Assembly (NCBI GenBank): GCA_018606805.1
Contig: JAGYWI010000001.1
Location: forward strand, 297,267 to 361,266
Direction of reading: 5' to 3'
Origin: Candidatus Magnetomicrobium cryptolimnococcus
Lineage (GTDB): Bacteria; Nitrospirota; Thermodesulfovibrionia; Thermodesulfovibrionales; Magnetobacteriaceae
Length of the DNA stretch: 64,000 nt
How positions within the stretch are numbered: the first letter of the stretch is position 1; each line of letters starts with the position of its first letter. The position numbers and the translations under genes were made by a program. Of the stretch, positions 35,167 through 44,452 are shown piece by piece. The notes below the pieces were generated by a model. That model did no database searches. It was not told where the DNA came from and saw nothing but the letters and a program-made list of their open reading frames with translations.

Positions 35167-36165
35167 TTATATAAAAACAGGAGATCCACTATTTTGTAAC
35201 GAAAACTGAGCAGCCTCAAGAAGTCTTACGACTTCAAGCCCTTCATGAGCCCCTGCTATATGAGCAGTATTATTTAAAATAGAATCAACTATACACTCAA
35301 TTTCTCTAGTTAATGGTAAGATACCCTCAAGTTCAATCATAAAAGACTTACTATCTCTATATTCATACCCTTTCTTTTGTTCATTATTTATAAACTGCAC
35401 TCCTTTACCATATAAGGCAATAGCCGCTCCTAACTGCGAATCATCATAGACAAGCATTTGCTTAGAACCGGCAACTATAAGCCTTCTTACCTTAAGTGGA
35501 TAAAGCCAGCTAACATTTATATTAGCAATTAAACCATTTTTATATTTAATACTAAGGTGCGCCATATCGTAATTTATTCCATCAAGCCTAGCAGCACCAG
35601 TGCAGGAAACAAAGTCAACCGTCTCATTAGTTAAATAGTGCAAAACGGCCAAATCGTGTGATGCTAAATCCCACAACACATTCACATCTTCACGATAAAG
35701 GCCAAGGTTTTGTCTAAAAAAGTCCAAAAAATATAAATCCCCAAGCACGCCATTTTCAATGAGTCCCTTAACCTTAGCAATCCCTTCACTATAAACCATT
35801 ATATGATCTACGAAAACCTTAAGCCCATATTTTTGTGACAATGTAATGAGCGATTGTGCTTCTTCAATATTTTTTGTCATGGGCTTTTCAATGAAGACAT
35901 GCTTTCTAGCTTCAAGCGCTGATACAGCTATCTCATAGTGGGTAGAGACCGCAGTGGCTATAACAACCAACGATACCTCTTTATCGTTTAGGACATCCAT
36001 GTAATCATCAGTCACCTTTAAAGCAGGATAAATAGCTAAAGCACTAACCAAACGCTTGTGCGATTTCTCACACACCCATGAAACGTGTATAAGGGGATGC
36101 GCTTGAAAGGATTTGTGTAGTACAGGTCCCCAATGACCGTAGCCCACAACCGCTGCATTTATCAT
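35167..36165 (-). CDS. Gfo/Idh/MocA family oxidoreductase
   Basis: The NAD(P)-binding start (INAAVVGYGHWGPVLHKSF), the EKPMTKN motif with the conserved lysine, and the WDLASHDLAVL histidine region place it in the Gfo/Idh/MocA family. These enzymes typically oxidise sugars or UDP-sugars in cell-surface polysaccharide synthesis. At 332 residues the length is usual. Two tandem 20-bp repeats lie just upstream of the start. No Shine-Dalgarno sequence is obvious, because that position is occupied by the repeats. Confidence 0.85.
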   Translation of the reverse strand: MINAAVVGYGHWGPVLHKSFQAHPLIHVSWVCEKSHKRLVSALAIYPALKVTDDYMDVLNDKEVSLVVIATAVSTHYEIAVSALEARKHVFIEKPMTKNIEEAQSLITLSQKYGLKVFVDHIMVYSEGIAKVKGLIENGVLGDLYFLDFFRQNLGLYREDVNVLWDLASHDLAVLHYLTNETVDFVSCTGAARLDGINYDMAHLSIKYKNGLIANINVSWLYPLKVRRLIVAGSKQMLVYDDSQLGAAIALYGKGVQFINNEQKKGYEYRDSKSFMIELEGILPLTREIECIVDSILNNTAHIAGAHEGLEVVRLLEAAQFSLQNSGSPVFI

Positions 36166-36505
36166 AATATTATCACTATGTTGTTACTATTATCACTATG
36201 TTGTTACTATATATAGTATCAGAACTACTACTTTTAGATAAGGTTAAGCTTTTAAGCGGTCTTTGATTTGATAAAATACACTAAATTACCTTCCTGTATA
36301 CATAAAAAAAACAGAAAAGATATATTGTATTTAATCAAAAACCGCTATAATCAGTGAACTTTGCCTTAAACACCAAAAAACAAATAATATAAAAAATATA
36401 TATAAATCGGCTAAAAATAAACCTACGGATTTATTACAATTTGTCAAAAATAAGTGTCTATAGCAGTAAATTTAAAAATAGACAAACCACTTGCCAACCA
36501 AAACA
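36166..36505. other. AT-rich gap upstream of the oxidoreductase gene
   Basis: 340 bp of about 27% GC between the oxidoreductase start and the candidate selenoprotein end. Apart from the 20-bp tandem repeat at 36171 no structure is apparent, and there is no credible ORF. Confidence 0.5.
36171..36210. repeat. Perfect 20-bp tandem duplication upstream of the oxidoreductase gene
   Basis: TATCACTATGTTGTTACTAT occurs twice in immediate succession, ending 5 bp before the oxidoreductase start codon. The unit length of about two helical turns puts both copies on the same DNA face. This would suit a regulatory site, though recent slippage is equally possible. Confidence 0.75.
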
Positions 36506-36661
36506 CTACTTATGAGAACCTTCATCGTCTTTATACTTTTTCGTAGGACACGCCTTTGACGAGTTGGCCATTCACGTATCAATACCGAGCTTTGGCAAGA
36601 CATAAACCTGCAATAATACCCATATCACTAGTATCAAAATAGGAACAAGGATGTCTCCCAT
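36506..36661 (-). CDS. Candidate small membrane selenoprotein with in-frame UGA
   Basis: An ATG at 36661, preceded by AGGTG, opens a frame encoding a hydrophobic helix (ILVPILILVIWVLLQVYVL) and then PKLGIDT. There it meets TGA (36572-36574) and continues in the same frame for 21 residues (MANSSKACPTKKYKDDEGSHK) to TAG. The segment LPKLGIDT-U-M resembles, from memory, small bacterial proteins with LPxLGVxTCM in which a cysteine sits at this place. A weak hairpin (CGUC-AAA-GGCG core) begins soon after the UGA and could be a SECIS. If UGA is a real stop, the product is a 29-residue membrane peptide. It lies 20 bp below rplQ. Confidence 0.45.
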
Positions 36662-36682
36662 ATTCACGCACCTATCCCCTTT

Positions 36683-37084
36683 CTATTTATTGGTCTTTTT
36701 AGCATCTTTTTTCTCATTATCTTCTTTTTTAAAATCTATAAACTCAACAACAGCCATCTCAGCCTGGTCCTTTAAACGCCTTCGAGTCTTAACAATACGT
36801 AAGTATCCCCCGTTTCTATCAATAAACCTCGGAGCTATATCTCTAAAAAGCTTAGCAACCACTTTTCTGTTAGGTATTTTTGACATTGCAAGGCGTTTGG
36901 CATGCAAATCCCCCCTCTTACTTAATGTGACTATTCTCTCAGCCAGTGTCCTCAACACCTTTGCCTTAGTAATAGTGGTTTCGATTCTTTCATATTCAAT
37001 AAGAGCTGCAATTAAATTACGGAAAAGCGCCTTCCTTTGATTAGCAGTCCTATTAAACAATTTTGTTGCTACTTTATGACGCAT
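36683..37084 (-). CDS. rplQ: 50S ribosomal protein L17
   Basis: The start MRHKVATKLFNRTANQRKALFRNL is diagnostic of L17, as is IEYERIETTITKAKVLRTLAERIV. At 133 residues it carries a lysine-rich C-terminal tail (KKEDNEKKDAKKTNK). It is the last ribosomal gene of the superoperon, 1 bp after rpoA. L17 is a primary rRNA-binding protein near the exit tunnel. Confidence 0.96.
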   Translation of the reverse strand: MRHKVATKLFNRTANQRKALFRNLIAALIEYERIETTITKAKVLRTLAERIVTLSKRGDLHAKRLAMSKIPNRKVVAKLFRDIAPRFIDRNGGYLRIVKTRRRLKDQAEMAVVEFIDFKKEDNEKKDAKKTNK

Positions 37085-37085
37085 A

Positions 37086-38177
37086 TTAATTGCCTCCGTT
37101 TTTGTGTACCAGTTTTTTCTTAATAGCCTCTACATCTATACGCATATTAAAATCTAACCCTAAAGTAGTTAATATTTCCCGTATTTCATTTAAAGATTTA
37201 CGGCCAAAATTCTTCATTTTCAACATATCATTTTCAGACCTGTATACTAGTTCATAGAGATACTTAATATCAGCATTTTTTAAACAGTTCTGACTTCTCA
37301 CAGATAATTCCAGTTCATCAACAGTTTTAAGAAGGTTTTTGTTAAAACCAACCATTTCCATAACTGGTTCATCACGTTCGGCAACAACCTTTTCAGTTTC
37401 CGGCAACACTACCTGTTCATCAGACATAGATACATCTTCATCCTGCTGGGTAATGTACAGGTCTGCCTTAAAATCCCCCAACAAAAAAAACTGTAAATGT
37501 CTCATAAGTATTTGTGTTGCCATAGCAATGGCTTCCTTTGGCGTCAAACTACCATCAGTCCACAGCTCCAATATCAGCTTATCATAATCAGTAGATTTAC
37601 CAACTCTGGTCTTTTCAACATTAAAAACAACCTTTTTAACAGGTGTAAATATAGCATCAATTGGCAAAGTACCGATGGGTAAGTCCCCCCTTTCAGCCTT
37701 AATCTCCTCAGAAGGCACATACCCTCTACCTTTACCTATCTCAAGCTCCGCCTTAAAACTTGCCCCTTCATCAAGGGTGGCTATACGCAAGTCCGGGTTT
37801 TTAACCTCCAAGCCAGCTCCACCCACAATATCCCCAGCCGTAATATACTCTTTATCCACAACATCTATATATGCCTTAACCGTACTATCACCAGTTACCT
37901 TAAACCGAATTGCCTTCATATTAAGGACGATCTCTACAACATCCTCTTTAACGCCCTTTACAGTTGAAAACTCATGGCTAACATTTTCTATCTTAATCGT
38001 GGTTATAGCAGCGCCTTCTATAGAAGAAAGCAGTACACGCCTCAAAGCATTCCCAAGCGTTATTCCGTATCCTCTCTCAAGAGGTTCTGCAATTAACTTA
38101 CCATAATTCTCAGTGAGTGTTTCCTCTTCCAGATAAACATTTTCAGGTAGATGAAAGCCACTTTCTTCAAGATACAT
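37086..38177 (-). CDS. rpoA: RNA polymerase alpha subunit
   Basis: The N-terminal dimerisation domain (EPLERGYGITLGNALRRVLLSSIEGAAIT, and SVHNVLHEF-type ENVSHEFSTV) is followed by a longer acidic linker (residues 250-285: DEDVSMSDEQVVLPETEKVVAE). The alpha-CTD then shows LELSVRSQNCLKNADIKYL and KNFGRKSLNEIREIL. At 363 residues it exceeds E. coli alpha (329) mainly through the linker and a C-terminal extension. It lies between rpsD and rplQ, as usual. Confidence 0.96.
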   Translation of the reverse strand: MYLEESGFHLPENVYLEEETLTENYGKLIAEPLERGYGITLGNALRRVLLSSIEGAAITTIKIENVSHEFSTVKGVKEDVVEIVLNMKAIRFKVTGDSTVKAYIDVVDKEYITAGDIVGGAGLEVKNPDLRIATLDEGASFKAELEIGKGRGYVPSEEIKAERGDLPIGTLPIDAIFTPVKKVVFNVEKTRVGKSTDYDKLILELWTDGSLTPKEAIAMATQILMRHLQFFLLGDFKADLYITQQDEDVSMSDEQVVLPETEKVVAERDEPVMEMVGFNKNLLKTVDELELSVRSQNCLKNADIKYLYELVYRSENDMLKMKNFGRKSLNEIREILTTLGLDFNMRIDVEAIKKKLVHKNGGN

Positions 38178-38192
38178 AAAGCCTCCATTGTT

Positions 38193-38819
38193 TTATTTGG
38201 AATAGAGCTCTACAATTAACTGTTCCTTAGCAGTTAATGGGATATCATCTCTGCCCGGTGCATGAAGCACTTTACCCTTGAAAGCAGCAGCATCCAGTTC
38301 CAACCATGCAGGCACTCCACCATGCTCAACTCTGGCCAAACTATCAGAAATGCCAACAATCTGCCTTGATTTTTCAGCTATTTCTACCACATTTCCTACC
38401 GCCAAACCATAAGATGGGATATTAACCTTTTTTCCATTTACTTTAACATGACAGTGGGAAATAAGCTGTCTGGCCAAATTTCTGTTTGAAGCTAATCCAA
38501 GTCTATATACCACATTGTCAAGCCTCAATTCCAAAAACTGCAAAAGCAACTCACCGGTTACCCCTTTTTTCTTTTCTGCCATATGGAAGTACTTTCTAAA
38601 TTGTTTTTCAAGAAGGCCGTACATCCTCTTAACCTTCTGCTTTTCTCTAAGCTGAATAGCATAGTCGGACAACTTACCCCTGCGCTGTCCATGTTGACCT
38701 GGGGCATACTTTCTTCTTTCTATAGAACATTTATCAGTAGTACATCTAACCCCTTTGAAGAATAATTTCTCTCCCTCTCTTCTACAAAACCTACACACTG
38801 CACCACGATATCTCGCCAT
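38193..38819 (-). CDS. rpsD: 30S ribosomal protein S4
   Basis: A zinc-binding-type N-terminus (CRFCRREGEKLFFKGVRC) precedes the basic helical domain and an S4 RNA-binding motif (RLDNVVYRLGLASNRNLARQLISHCHVKVNGKKVNIPS). S4 nucleates 30S assembly. At 208 residues the length is normal. It is directly abutted with rpsK. Confidence 0.96.
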   Translation of the reverse strand: MARYRGAVCRFCRREGEKLFFKGVRCTTDKCSIERRKYAPGQHGQRRGKLSDYAIQLREKQKVKRMYGLLEKQFRKYFHMAEKKKGVTGELLLQFLELRLDNVVYRLGLASNRNLARQLISHCHVKVNGKKVNIPSYGLAVGNVVEIAEKSRQIVGISDSLARVEHGGVPAWLELDAAAFKGKVLHAPGRDDIPLTAKEQLIVELYSK

Positions 38820-39209
38820 CTACACCCTCCTCCTTTTAGGAGGCTTACAGCCATTATGCGGTACCGGCGTTACATCCTTTATAATATTAACATCAAGGCC
38901 TGCTGCCTGTATAGCCCTAATAGCTGATTCCCGGCCAGCCCCTGGCCCCTTTATATACACATCTATTTGTTTCATCCCCATTTCGATAACCTTTTTTGCG
39001 GCAGTATCTGCTGCCATTTGAGCAGCATATGGAGTACCTTTTCTTGACCCCTTAAAGCCGAGACTCCCAGCACTCGACCACACCAACACACTACCGGACA
39101 AATCGCTAATAGTAACTAGCGTGTTATTAAACGTTGTCTGCACATGAGCAACCCCAGCACTAACCCTCTTTTTTTCTTTTTTAGGCCCTTTTTTTCGTCT
39201 TGGCGGCAT
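38820..39209 (-). CDS. rpsK: 30S ribosomal protein S11
   Basis: [46 protein letters not shown] and [18 protein letters not shown] are S11 signatures. At 129 residues, with the conserved C-terminal [13 protein letters not shown], it is complete. Its start overlaps the rpsM stop by one base. Confidence 0.97.
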   Translation of the reverse strand: MPPRRKKGPKKEKKRVSAGVAHVQTTFNNTLVTISDLSGSVLVWSSAGSLGFKGSRKGTPYAAQMAADTAAKKVIEMGMKQIDVYIKGPGAGRESAIRAIQAAGLDVNIIKDVTPVPHNGCKPPKRRRV

Positions 39210-39583
39210 TATTTACCTCCTTTTTTCTTTACAACGGCTCTCTTTGGTCCCTTGCGCGTCCTTGAATTTGTCTTAGTTCTCTGCCCTCTTACCGGTAAGC
39301 CTAACTTGTGCCTATACCCTCTATAACAACCAATTTCCATTAACCGTTTGATGTTCATAGAAATCTCTTTTTTAAGCTCACCCTCAACCTTGAACTTATT
39401 GTCCAACAACGCCCTTATCTTGGCTATATCATCATTAGTCAGGTCTTTTACCCTTTTGTTTGGATCAATCCCCGTCTCATCCAGTATCTGCCTTGAAAGG
39501 GCTCTGCCTATGCCGTATATACGAGTAAGGCCTATCTCTACACGTTCATTCTTTGGTAGGTCCACCCCAGCTAATCTTGCCAT
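39209..39583 (-). CDS. rpsM: 30S ribosomal protein S13
   Basis: [33 protein letters not shown] and [26 protein letters not shown] are characteristic. At 124 residues it has the lysine-rich tail contacting tRNA. It follows rpmJ by 15 bp, as in most bacteria. Confidence 0.97.
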   Translation of the reverse strand: MARLAGVDLPKNERVEIGLTRIYGIGRALSRQILDETGIDPNKRVKDLTNDDIAKIRALLDNKFKVEGELKKEISMNIKRLMEIGCYRGYRHKLGLPVRGQRTKTNSRTRKGPKRAVVKKKGGK

Positions 39584-39598
39584 ATTTTTCTACCTTTC

Positions 39599-39712
39599 CT
39601 ATCCTTGTCTTTGTTTATGTTTTGGGTTTTCACATATAACTCTTATTACACCTTTTCTTTTTATCAACTTACACTTTGCACATATAGGTTTTACCGAGGC
39701 TCTTACTTTCAT
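39599..39712 (-). CDS. rpmJ: 50S ribosomal protein L36
   Basis: A 37-residue frame reads [14 protein letters not shown] and then [20 protein letters not shown], with a GGAGGGAG box just upstream. It carries the zinc ligands of L36 (CAKC, C and H). It sits between map and rpsM, the classical location. It is shorter than a typical ORF threshold but unmistakable. Confidence 0.95.
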   Translation of the reverse strand: MKVRASVKPICAKCKLIKRKGVIRVICENPKHKQRQG

Positions 39713-39814
39713 TTCTCCCTCCTCCAATTCATTTCAAATAAAGCACAAAGCGCAACCATCTCCACTCCTTATCTTAACTAATCACTAAAGGAGAAGACAG
39801 TTACTACAAAGCTC

Positions 39815-40582
39815 TTAATCATATTTTGTCAAAATCTCTGCCTTACCATTCATTATAGCAACAGTATGTTCAAAATGAGCCGACAAGCTATTATCCTTCG
39901 TAACGGCTGTCCACCCATCTTTTAATACTACAACATCATACCTTCCTTCATTTACCATTGGTTCTATTGCCAAAACCATCCCATTTTTTAACCGTGGTCC
40001 TTTATTTGGCAAACCATAATTTGGCACCTGCGGCTCTTCATGAAGGTCTTTTCCCACACCATGCCCTACAAACGCACGTACAACAGAATATCCCCTTCTC
40101 TCCACATAACTCTGTATACTGTGGGATATATCGGATACCCTGTTATTTTCCTTTGCCATTTCTATACCCTTATACAATGCCTCTTCCGTCACCATTAAAA
40201 GCCTATTTGTCCTTTCTACTACCTTACCAACTGGATAAGTCTTAGCAGCATCACCTATAAAACCATTATACACTACCCCTATATCTACACTAATTATATC
40301 TCCATCCCTTAATACCTTTTTTTTTGACGGTATACCATGTACTACTTCATTATTAATAGATGCACATAAAATAGCCGGATAGCCCTTATAGTTCTTAAAT
40401 GCCGAAGTAGCTCCTTCTTTTTTAATAACATCCTCAGCAACTCCCTCTATATCTTTAGTGGTTATACCCGGCTGTATAACATCATCCAGTAATTTTAAAA
40501 TATAACCAACTATCTTCGATGCTACCCTTATACGGTCTATTTCCTCCTTCGACTTAATAATAATCGCCTTTCGTCCTGCCAC
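39815..40582 (-). CDS. map: Methionine aminopeptidase, type I
   Basis: It removes initiator methionine from nascent proteins. Metal ligands are visible in ISVDIGVVYNGFIGDAAKTYPVG (two Asp), GHGVGKDLHEEPQVPNYG (His) and LAIEPMVNEGR (Glu), with a final HFEHTVA. At 255 residues it is type Ia-like. It lies 8 bp after secY, so the adk gene often found between them is missing here. It is followed by rpmJ without infA. Confidence 0.95.
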   Translation of the reverse strand: MAGRKAIIIKSKEEIDRIRVASKIVGYILKLLDDVIQPGITTKDIEGVAEDVIKKEGATSAFKNYKGYPAILCASINNEVVHGIPSKKKVLRDGDIISVDIGVVYNGFIGDAAKTYPVGKVVERTNRLLMVTEEALYKGIEMAKENNRVSDISHSIQSYVERRGYSVVRAFVGHGVGKDLHEEPQVPNYGLPNKGPRLKNGMVLAIEPMVNEGRYDVVVLKDGWTAVTKDNSLSAHFEHTVAIMNGKAEILTKYD

Positions 40583-40590
40583 TTGAATGC

Positions 40591-41898
40591 TTAACCTTTT
40601 CTTCCCCTGAATCTGCCCTTTTTCAATAATCCATCATATGACCTTGTAACTAAATGGGATTCTATTTGCGAAACTGTATCTAAAGCCACACCAACCACTA
40701 TTAACAATGAAGTACCACCAAAATAAAATGGTACGTTAAATTGCCTTACCAAGATATTTGGTAATACACACACTATAGACAAATAGATAGCTCCAACGAA
40801 GGTTAATCTTGAAAGAACCCTAAATATATAATCAGAGGTATTCTTCCCCGGCCTTATACCTGGTATATAACCACCATATTTTTTAAGATTTTCAGCCATA
40901 TCCATAGGATTATAAACAATAGCAGTGTAGAAATAACAAAATCCAACGATTAAAATAATATATATCACTTCGTATACAACAGAACCCGGAGTTATTAACT
41001 TAAGCGTATCTTGCACCCACGGCACCTGTATAAAACCAGCAACAGTTGTAGGAAAAATTAACAAAGATGATGCAAATATAGGCGGGATAACACCTGATGA
41101 ATTAATCTTTAAAGGAAGATGAGTACTTTGACCTCCATACATCTTCTTACCAACCATTCTCTTTGCATATTGCACAGGTATCCTTCGCTGCCCTCTCTCC
41201 ATATATACAATGCCAGCAATAGTAGCTACCATTAAAAGACCAATGATACCTAATGTGATAAATGAGATTTCCTCAGCCTTTACTAACCTGAAAGAGGAAA
41301 TAACAGCATTTGGCATACTTGCAACGATACCGGAAAATATAATCATGGAAATACCATTTCCAATGCCCCGCTCAGTTATCTGCTCACCAAGCCACATTAT
41401 AAAAGCCGTACCAGCAGTCAAGGTGATAACCGTGACAATCCTAAAAGACCAACCCGGGCTAGCAATAAACTGTCCATTAGCCATAGTTTCAAGCCCCATG
41501 GCTATACCAAAGGATTGAATAGCACTTATAACAACAGTCCCATATCTCGTATAACGGGTTATCTTTTTCCTACCCTCTTCACCCTCTTTTGCAAGTTTTG
41601 CTATAGACGGTATTACAACTGTTAGCAGTTGAAAGATAATAGAAGCACTAATATATGGCATAATACCCAAGGCAAATATAGTAACTTTTGATAGAGCGCC
41701 ACCGGAGAAAATATCAAAAAACCCCATAAGAGCGCCACCACGGTCTACAAGAAACTTACTAAGCTGCTCCCCGTCAATACCCGGTGTCGGTATATGCGCC
41801 CCCACCCTATATACTGCTAAAAGGGCTAAGGTAAAAAACACCCGATTTTTTAATTCCTCTATCTTAAATATATTCTGAAAATTCCTTATTCCTCCCAC
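40591..41898 (-). CDS. secY: Protein translocase subunit SecY
   Basis: The ten-helix channel protein of the Sec translocon. AVYRVGAHIPTPGIDGEQL, the plug-region residues, TALGIMPYISASIIFQLL, MWLGEQITERGIGNGIS, ERGQRRIPVQYAKRMVG and GYIPGIRPGKNTSDYI are conserved. At 435 residues the length is normal. It overlaps or abuts rplO by 2 bp spacing, the standard spc-operon order. Confidence 0.96.
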   Translation of the reverse strand: MGGIRNFQNIFKIEELKNRVFFTLALLAVYRVGAHIPTPGIDGEQLSKFLVDRGGALMGFFDIFSGGALSKVTIFALGIMPYISASIIFQLLTVVIPSIAKLAKEGEEGRKKITRYTRYGTVVISAIQSFGIAMGLETMANGQFIASPGWSFRIVTVITLTAGTAFIMWLGEQITERGIGNGISMIIFSGIVASMPNAVISSFRLVKAEEISFITLGIIGLLMVATIAGIVYMERGQRRIPVQYAKRMVGKKMYGGQSTHLPLKINSSGVIPPIFASSLLIFPTTVAGFIQVPWVQDTLKLITPGSVVYEVIYIILIVGFCYFYTAIVYNPMDMAENLKKYGGYIPGIRPGKNTSDYIFRVLSRLTFVGAIYLSIVCVLPNILVRQFNVPFYFGGTSLLIVVGVALDTVSQIESHLVTRSYDGLLKKGRFRGRKG

Positions 41899-41900
41899 TA

Positions 41901-42377
41901 TTACTGACCCTGCCCTATGTATTCAACCTTTCCACCTGCTTTTTCTATTTTCTCCACAGCAGATTTCGAAAAGGCATTCGCTTTTATTTTAATCGGCCGA
42001 CTGAGCTCACCGTTACCTAAAATCTTAACACCTGACAACAACTTTTTAATAATACCCATATCAAGCAACATTTCCGGCGTTATCACCTCAGTGGTGTCTA
42101 TCTTGTCTAATTTATCCAACTGCTTATCCAATTGCTCCAGATTTACGATTGCATATTCTTTCATAAAAGGATAATTCTTAAAACCCCTCTTAGGTAACCG
42201 CCTCTGAAGAGGCATCTGTCCACCTTCAAAACCGGGGCTTGTCCCACCGCCTGAGCGTGCCTTCTGCCCTTTATGACCTCTACATGCTGTCTTACCATGC
42301 CCAGAACCAGGACCGCGCCCTACCCTCTTCGGTCTTTTTACACTACCTTCTTTTGGCTTTAGTTCATTTAATTTCAT
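41901..42377 (-). CDS. rplO: 50S ribosomal protein L15
   Basis: The glycine-rich basic start [45 protein letters not shown] is diagnostic, as is [17 protein letters not shown]. At 158 residues it is complete. The 159 bp gap upstream holds a candidate secondary promoter. Confidence 0.96.
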   Translation of the reverse strand: MKLNELKPKEGSVKRPKRVGRGPGSGHGKTACRGHKGQKARSGGGTSPGFEGGQMPLQRRLPKRGFKNYPFMKEYAIVNLEQLDKQLDKLDKIDTTEVITPEMLLDMGIIKKLLSGVKILGNGELSRPIKIKANAFSKSAVEKIEKAGGKVEYIGQGQ

Positions 42378-42536
42378 ACATATCCTCCACCGCTTATATC
42401 CTCAGTGCCTTAACGTCCACGAGCAAACCTACCATCATGGTAAGGCCTCATGTAAGGCTATTATACATAAAAACTATGCTATAAACTAAGTGTTAACCGT
42501 GCTTAGTTTAAAAAGCCCGTCAAACATTCTCTTAAC
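42378..42536 (-). promoter_or_regulatory. rpmD-rplO gap with stem-loop and possible internal promoter
   Basis: On the minus strand, AAACTAAG and CTTAGTTT form an 8-bp stem-loop just upstream of a perfect TATAAT (near 42457). Together they may attenuate readthrough and restart transcription for rplO-secY-map. The -35 match is poor, so this is a suggestion. Confidence 0.35.
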
Positions 42537-42719
42537 CTATTCCCCAACCTGCTCTACTTGTAAAAGATGGGAAACCTTATGAATCATCCCTCGTACTGCC
42601 GGTATATCTTTCCTAATCTTATACATACCTATCTTCCGCAAACCCAAAGCCTCTAACGTCTTTTTCAATTTCTTAGGTACACCGATATAACTTCTCTTAA
42701 GCGTTATCTTCAAATCCAT
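42537..42719 (-). CDS. rpmD: 50S ribosomal protein L30
   Basis: [30 protein letters not shown] plus [20 protein letters not shown] is L30. The frame extends 13 codons upstream into rpsE (to 42758), but the ATG at 42719 has AGGA just before it and fits the family. This gives a 60-residue protein, 16 bp after rpsE. Confidence 0.93.
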   Translation of the reverse strand: MDLKITLKRSYIGVPKKLKKTLEALGLRKIGMYKIRKDIPAVRGMIHKVSHLLQVEQVGE

Positions 42720-42735
42720 AATTCCTATCTCTCTT

Positions 42736-43236
42736 TCAAGTTGCCTTAATTTCTTCACTCTTACCCCTGATCTTCATAACATGTTCAGGGTCCTTCAATA
42801 ACGTAAGCCCATTAATAATAGCCCTTACAGCATTGAAGGCATTGTTACTACCAATAGATTTAGCCACCACATTATTAACCCCTGAGATTTCAAGTACAGC
42901 CCTTACCGGTCCTCCTGCGATTAAGCCAGAACCTTCTTTACCGGGATTTAAAACCACCTTACCAGACCCGTAATGCCCTATCACCCTATGAGGGATAGTT
43001 CCATCTTTAATAGGAAATTTAAACAATGCCTTCTTAGCTTTCTCTATAGCTTTTCTTATAGCTTCAGGTACCTCGTTTGCCTTACCTTTGCCTATTCCAA
43101 CAATACCCTTACCATCTCCAACCACAACCAGAGCACTAAAAGAGAATCTCCGTCCTCCCTTAACAACCTTAGCTACCCTGTTTATAAAAATCACTTTCTC
43201 CTGCAGACTCAGTTCCTCATGGTCTATTCTTCCCAC
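42736..43236 (-). CDS. rpsE: 30S ribosomal protein S5
   Basis: [53 protein letters not shown] is the double-stranded RNA-binding domain of S5. [31 protein letters not shown] follows. At 166 residues it is complete. S5 contributes to decoding accuracy. Confidence 0.97.
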   Translation of the reverse strand: MGRIDHEELSLQEKVIFINRVAKVVKGGRRFSFSALVVVGDGKGIVGIGKGKANEVPEAIRKAIEKAKKALFKFPIKDGTIPHRVIGHYGSGKVVLNPGKEGSGLIAGGPVRAVLEISGVNNVVAKSIGSNNAFNAVRAIINGLTLLKDPEHVMKIRGKSEEIKAT

Positions 43237-43337
43237 TATACCTCCCAGGCATTTATTCTTACAATCATGTCTTTAGCTTTTATGTTTATTTTATATTTTT
43301 CTTCACTAATCATTTGATTACAAGGTACAATATAAAA

Positions 43338-43700
43338 CTAAAAAACCAAACCTGCCTCTCTAGCAGCATCAGCAAGGGCCTTAACTCTTCCGTGGTACTT
43401 AAAACCACCCTTATCAAATACCACCATGGATATACCCTTTAATTTTGATTTCTGAGCAATCAAAGCACCAATCTTTTTAGCAAACTCCACATTGCCACGC
43501 TCAACCTTCTCATCTTTAAAGGCTTTATCAAGGGACGACGCTGCTGCTAAAGTACGCCCCTGCCCATCATCAATAACCTGTGCATATATATGCTTTAAAC
43601 TCTTAAAAACAGCTAATCTCGGTCTTTCTGCAGTACCTTTTACCTTTTTTCGCACCCTTTTGTGTCGTCTATAACGCAACTCATCTTTCGTCTTAATCAA
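43338..43700 (-). CDS. rplR: 50S ribosomal protein L18
   Basis: [47 protein letters not shown] and [26 protein letters not shown] identify L18, the 5S rRNA binder. 120 residues, normal. Confidence 0.96.
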   Translation of the reverse strand: MIKTKDELRYRRHKRVRKKVKGTAERPRLAVFKSLKHIYAQVIDDGQGRTLAAASSLDKAFKDEKVERGNVEFAKKIGALIAQKSKLKGISMVVFDKGGFKYHGRVKALADAAREAGLVF

Positions 43701-43722
43701 TGCCTTATCTCCTCACTCTAAC

Positions 43723-44265
43723 CTATTTACCACCGGCCTTACCAGGTTTTAACTTTATAACTTCATTTGCATACCTTACACCCTTGCCCTTATAAGCATC
43801 TGGTGGTCTTATGCTCCTTATATTTGCTGCCGTCTGGCCTAAAACATGCTTATCAATTCCATTTAAAGTTATCTTCGTCTGTTTTTTATCAATATCTGCC
43901 GTAACCCCCTGTGGCAATTTATATATAACAGGGTGTGAAAATCCTAAGCTAAACTCTATACTATCACCTTTTACTTGTGCCCTATAACCAACGCCAACCA
44001 GTTCTAGGTCCCTCGTAAAGCCCCTCGATACCCCAACCACCATATTATCTATCAACCTTCTCGTTAGCCCATGGAGTGCCTTTTCTTTTTTATTATCCCC
44101 AATTCTTTCAACCTTCAAAATCCTTTCATCTAAAATAACAGTAACTTCCGCAGGATAATCCCACGCTAACTCCCCCTTTGCGCCTTTTACCTTAATCTTA
44201 GAATCCTCTATTTTAACATCTACACCCGCAGGTATATCTATTGGCATCTTTCCTATTCTCGACAT
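43723..44265 (-). CDS. rplF: 50S ribosomal protein L6
   Basis: MSRIGKMPIDIPAGVDVKIEDSKIKVKGAKGEL at the start and RPPDAYKGKGVRYANEVIKLKPGKAGGK at the end are diagnostic of L6. 180 residues, complete with both repeats. Separated from rpsH by an unusually long AT-rich gap (187 bp). Confidence 0.97.
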   Translation of the reverse strand: MSRIGKMPIDIPAGVDVKIEDSKIKVKGAKGELAWDYPAEVTVILDERILKVERIGDNKKEKALHGLTRRLIDNMVVGVSRGFTRDLELVGVGYRAQVKGDSIEFSLGFSHPVIYKLPQGVTADIDKKQTKITLNGIDKHVLGQTAANIRSIRPPDAYKGKGVRYANEVIKLKPGKAGGK

Positions 44266-44452
44266 CTTAAAGCTCTCCTTATTTTAAACAGTATAGTCAT
44301 AGTTTGCACCAATACCCCCACTCAACTAGGCTTACCTGATAAACGAACCATTATTTTAATTTAAGCTAATTAATTTAAACTAATTTACTATAAACTTGAC
44401 TTAATCTTAGTTATCCACTATAGTAATTATAAACTACCAAGTTGATTATAAA
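44266..44452. other. Untypical 187-bp gap between rplF and rpsH
   Basis: Very AT-rich with no ORF. A 15-bp direct repeat (ATTATAAACTACCAA) occurs twice at 44426-44459, with a 4-base spacer and overlapping the rpsH stop. No terminator-like hairpin is seen. Confidence 0.4.

Noticed and set aside
39713..39814. infA gene between map and rpmJ
   Set aside because: The 102-bp gap is too short for infA (about 219 bp) and carries no frame of its type.
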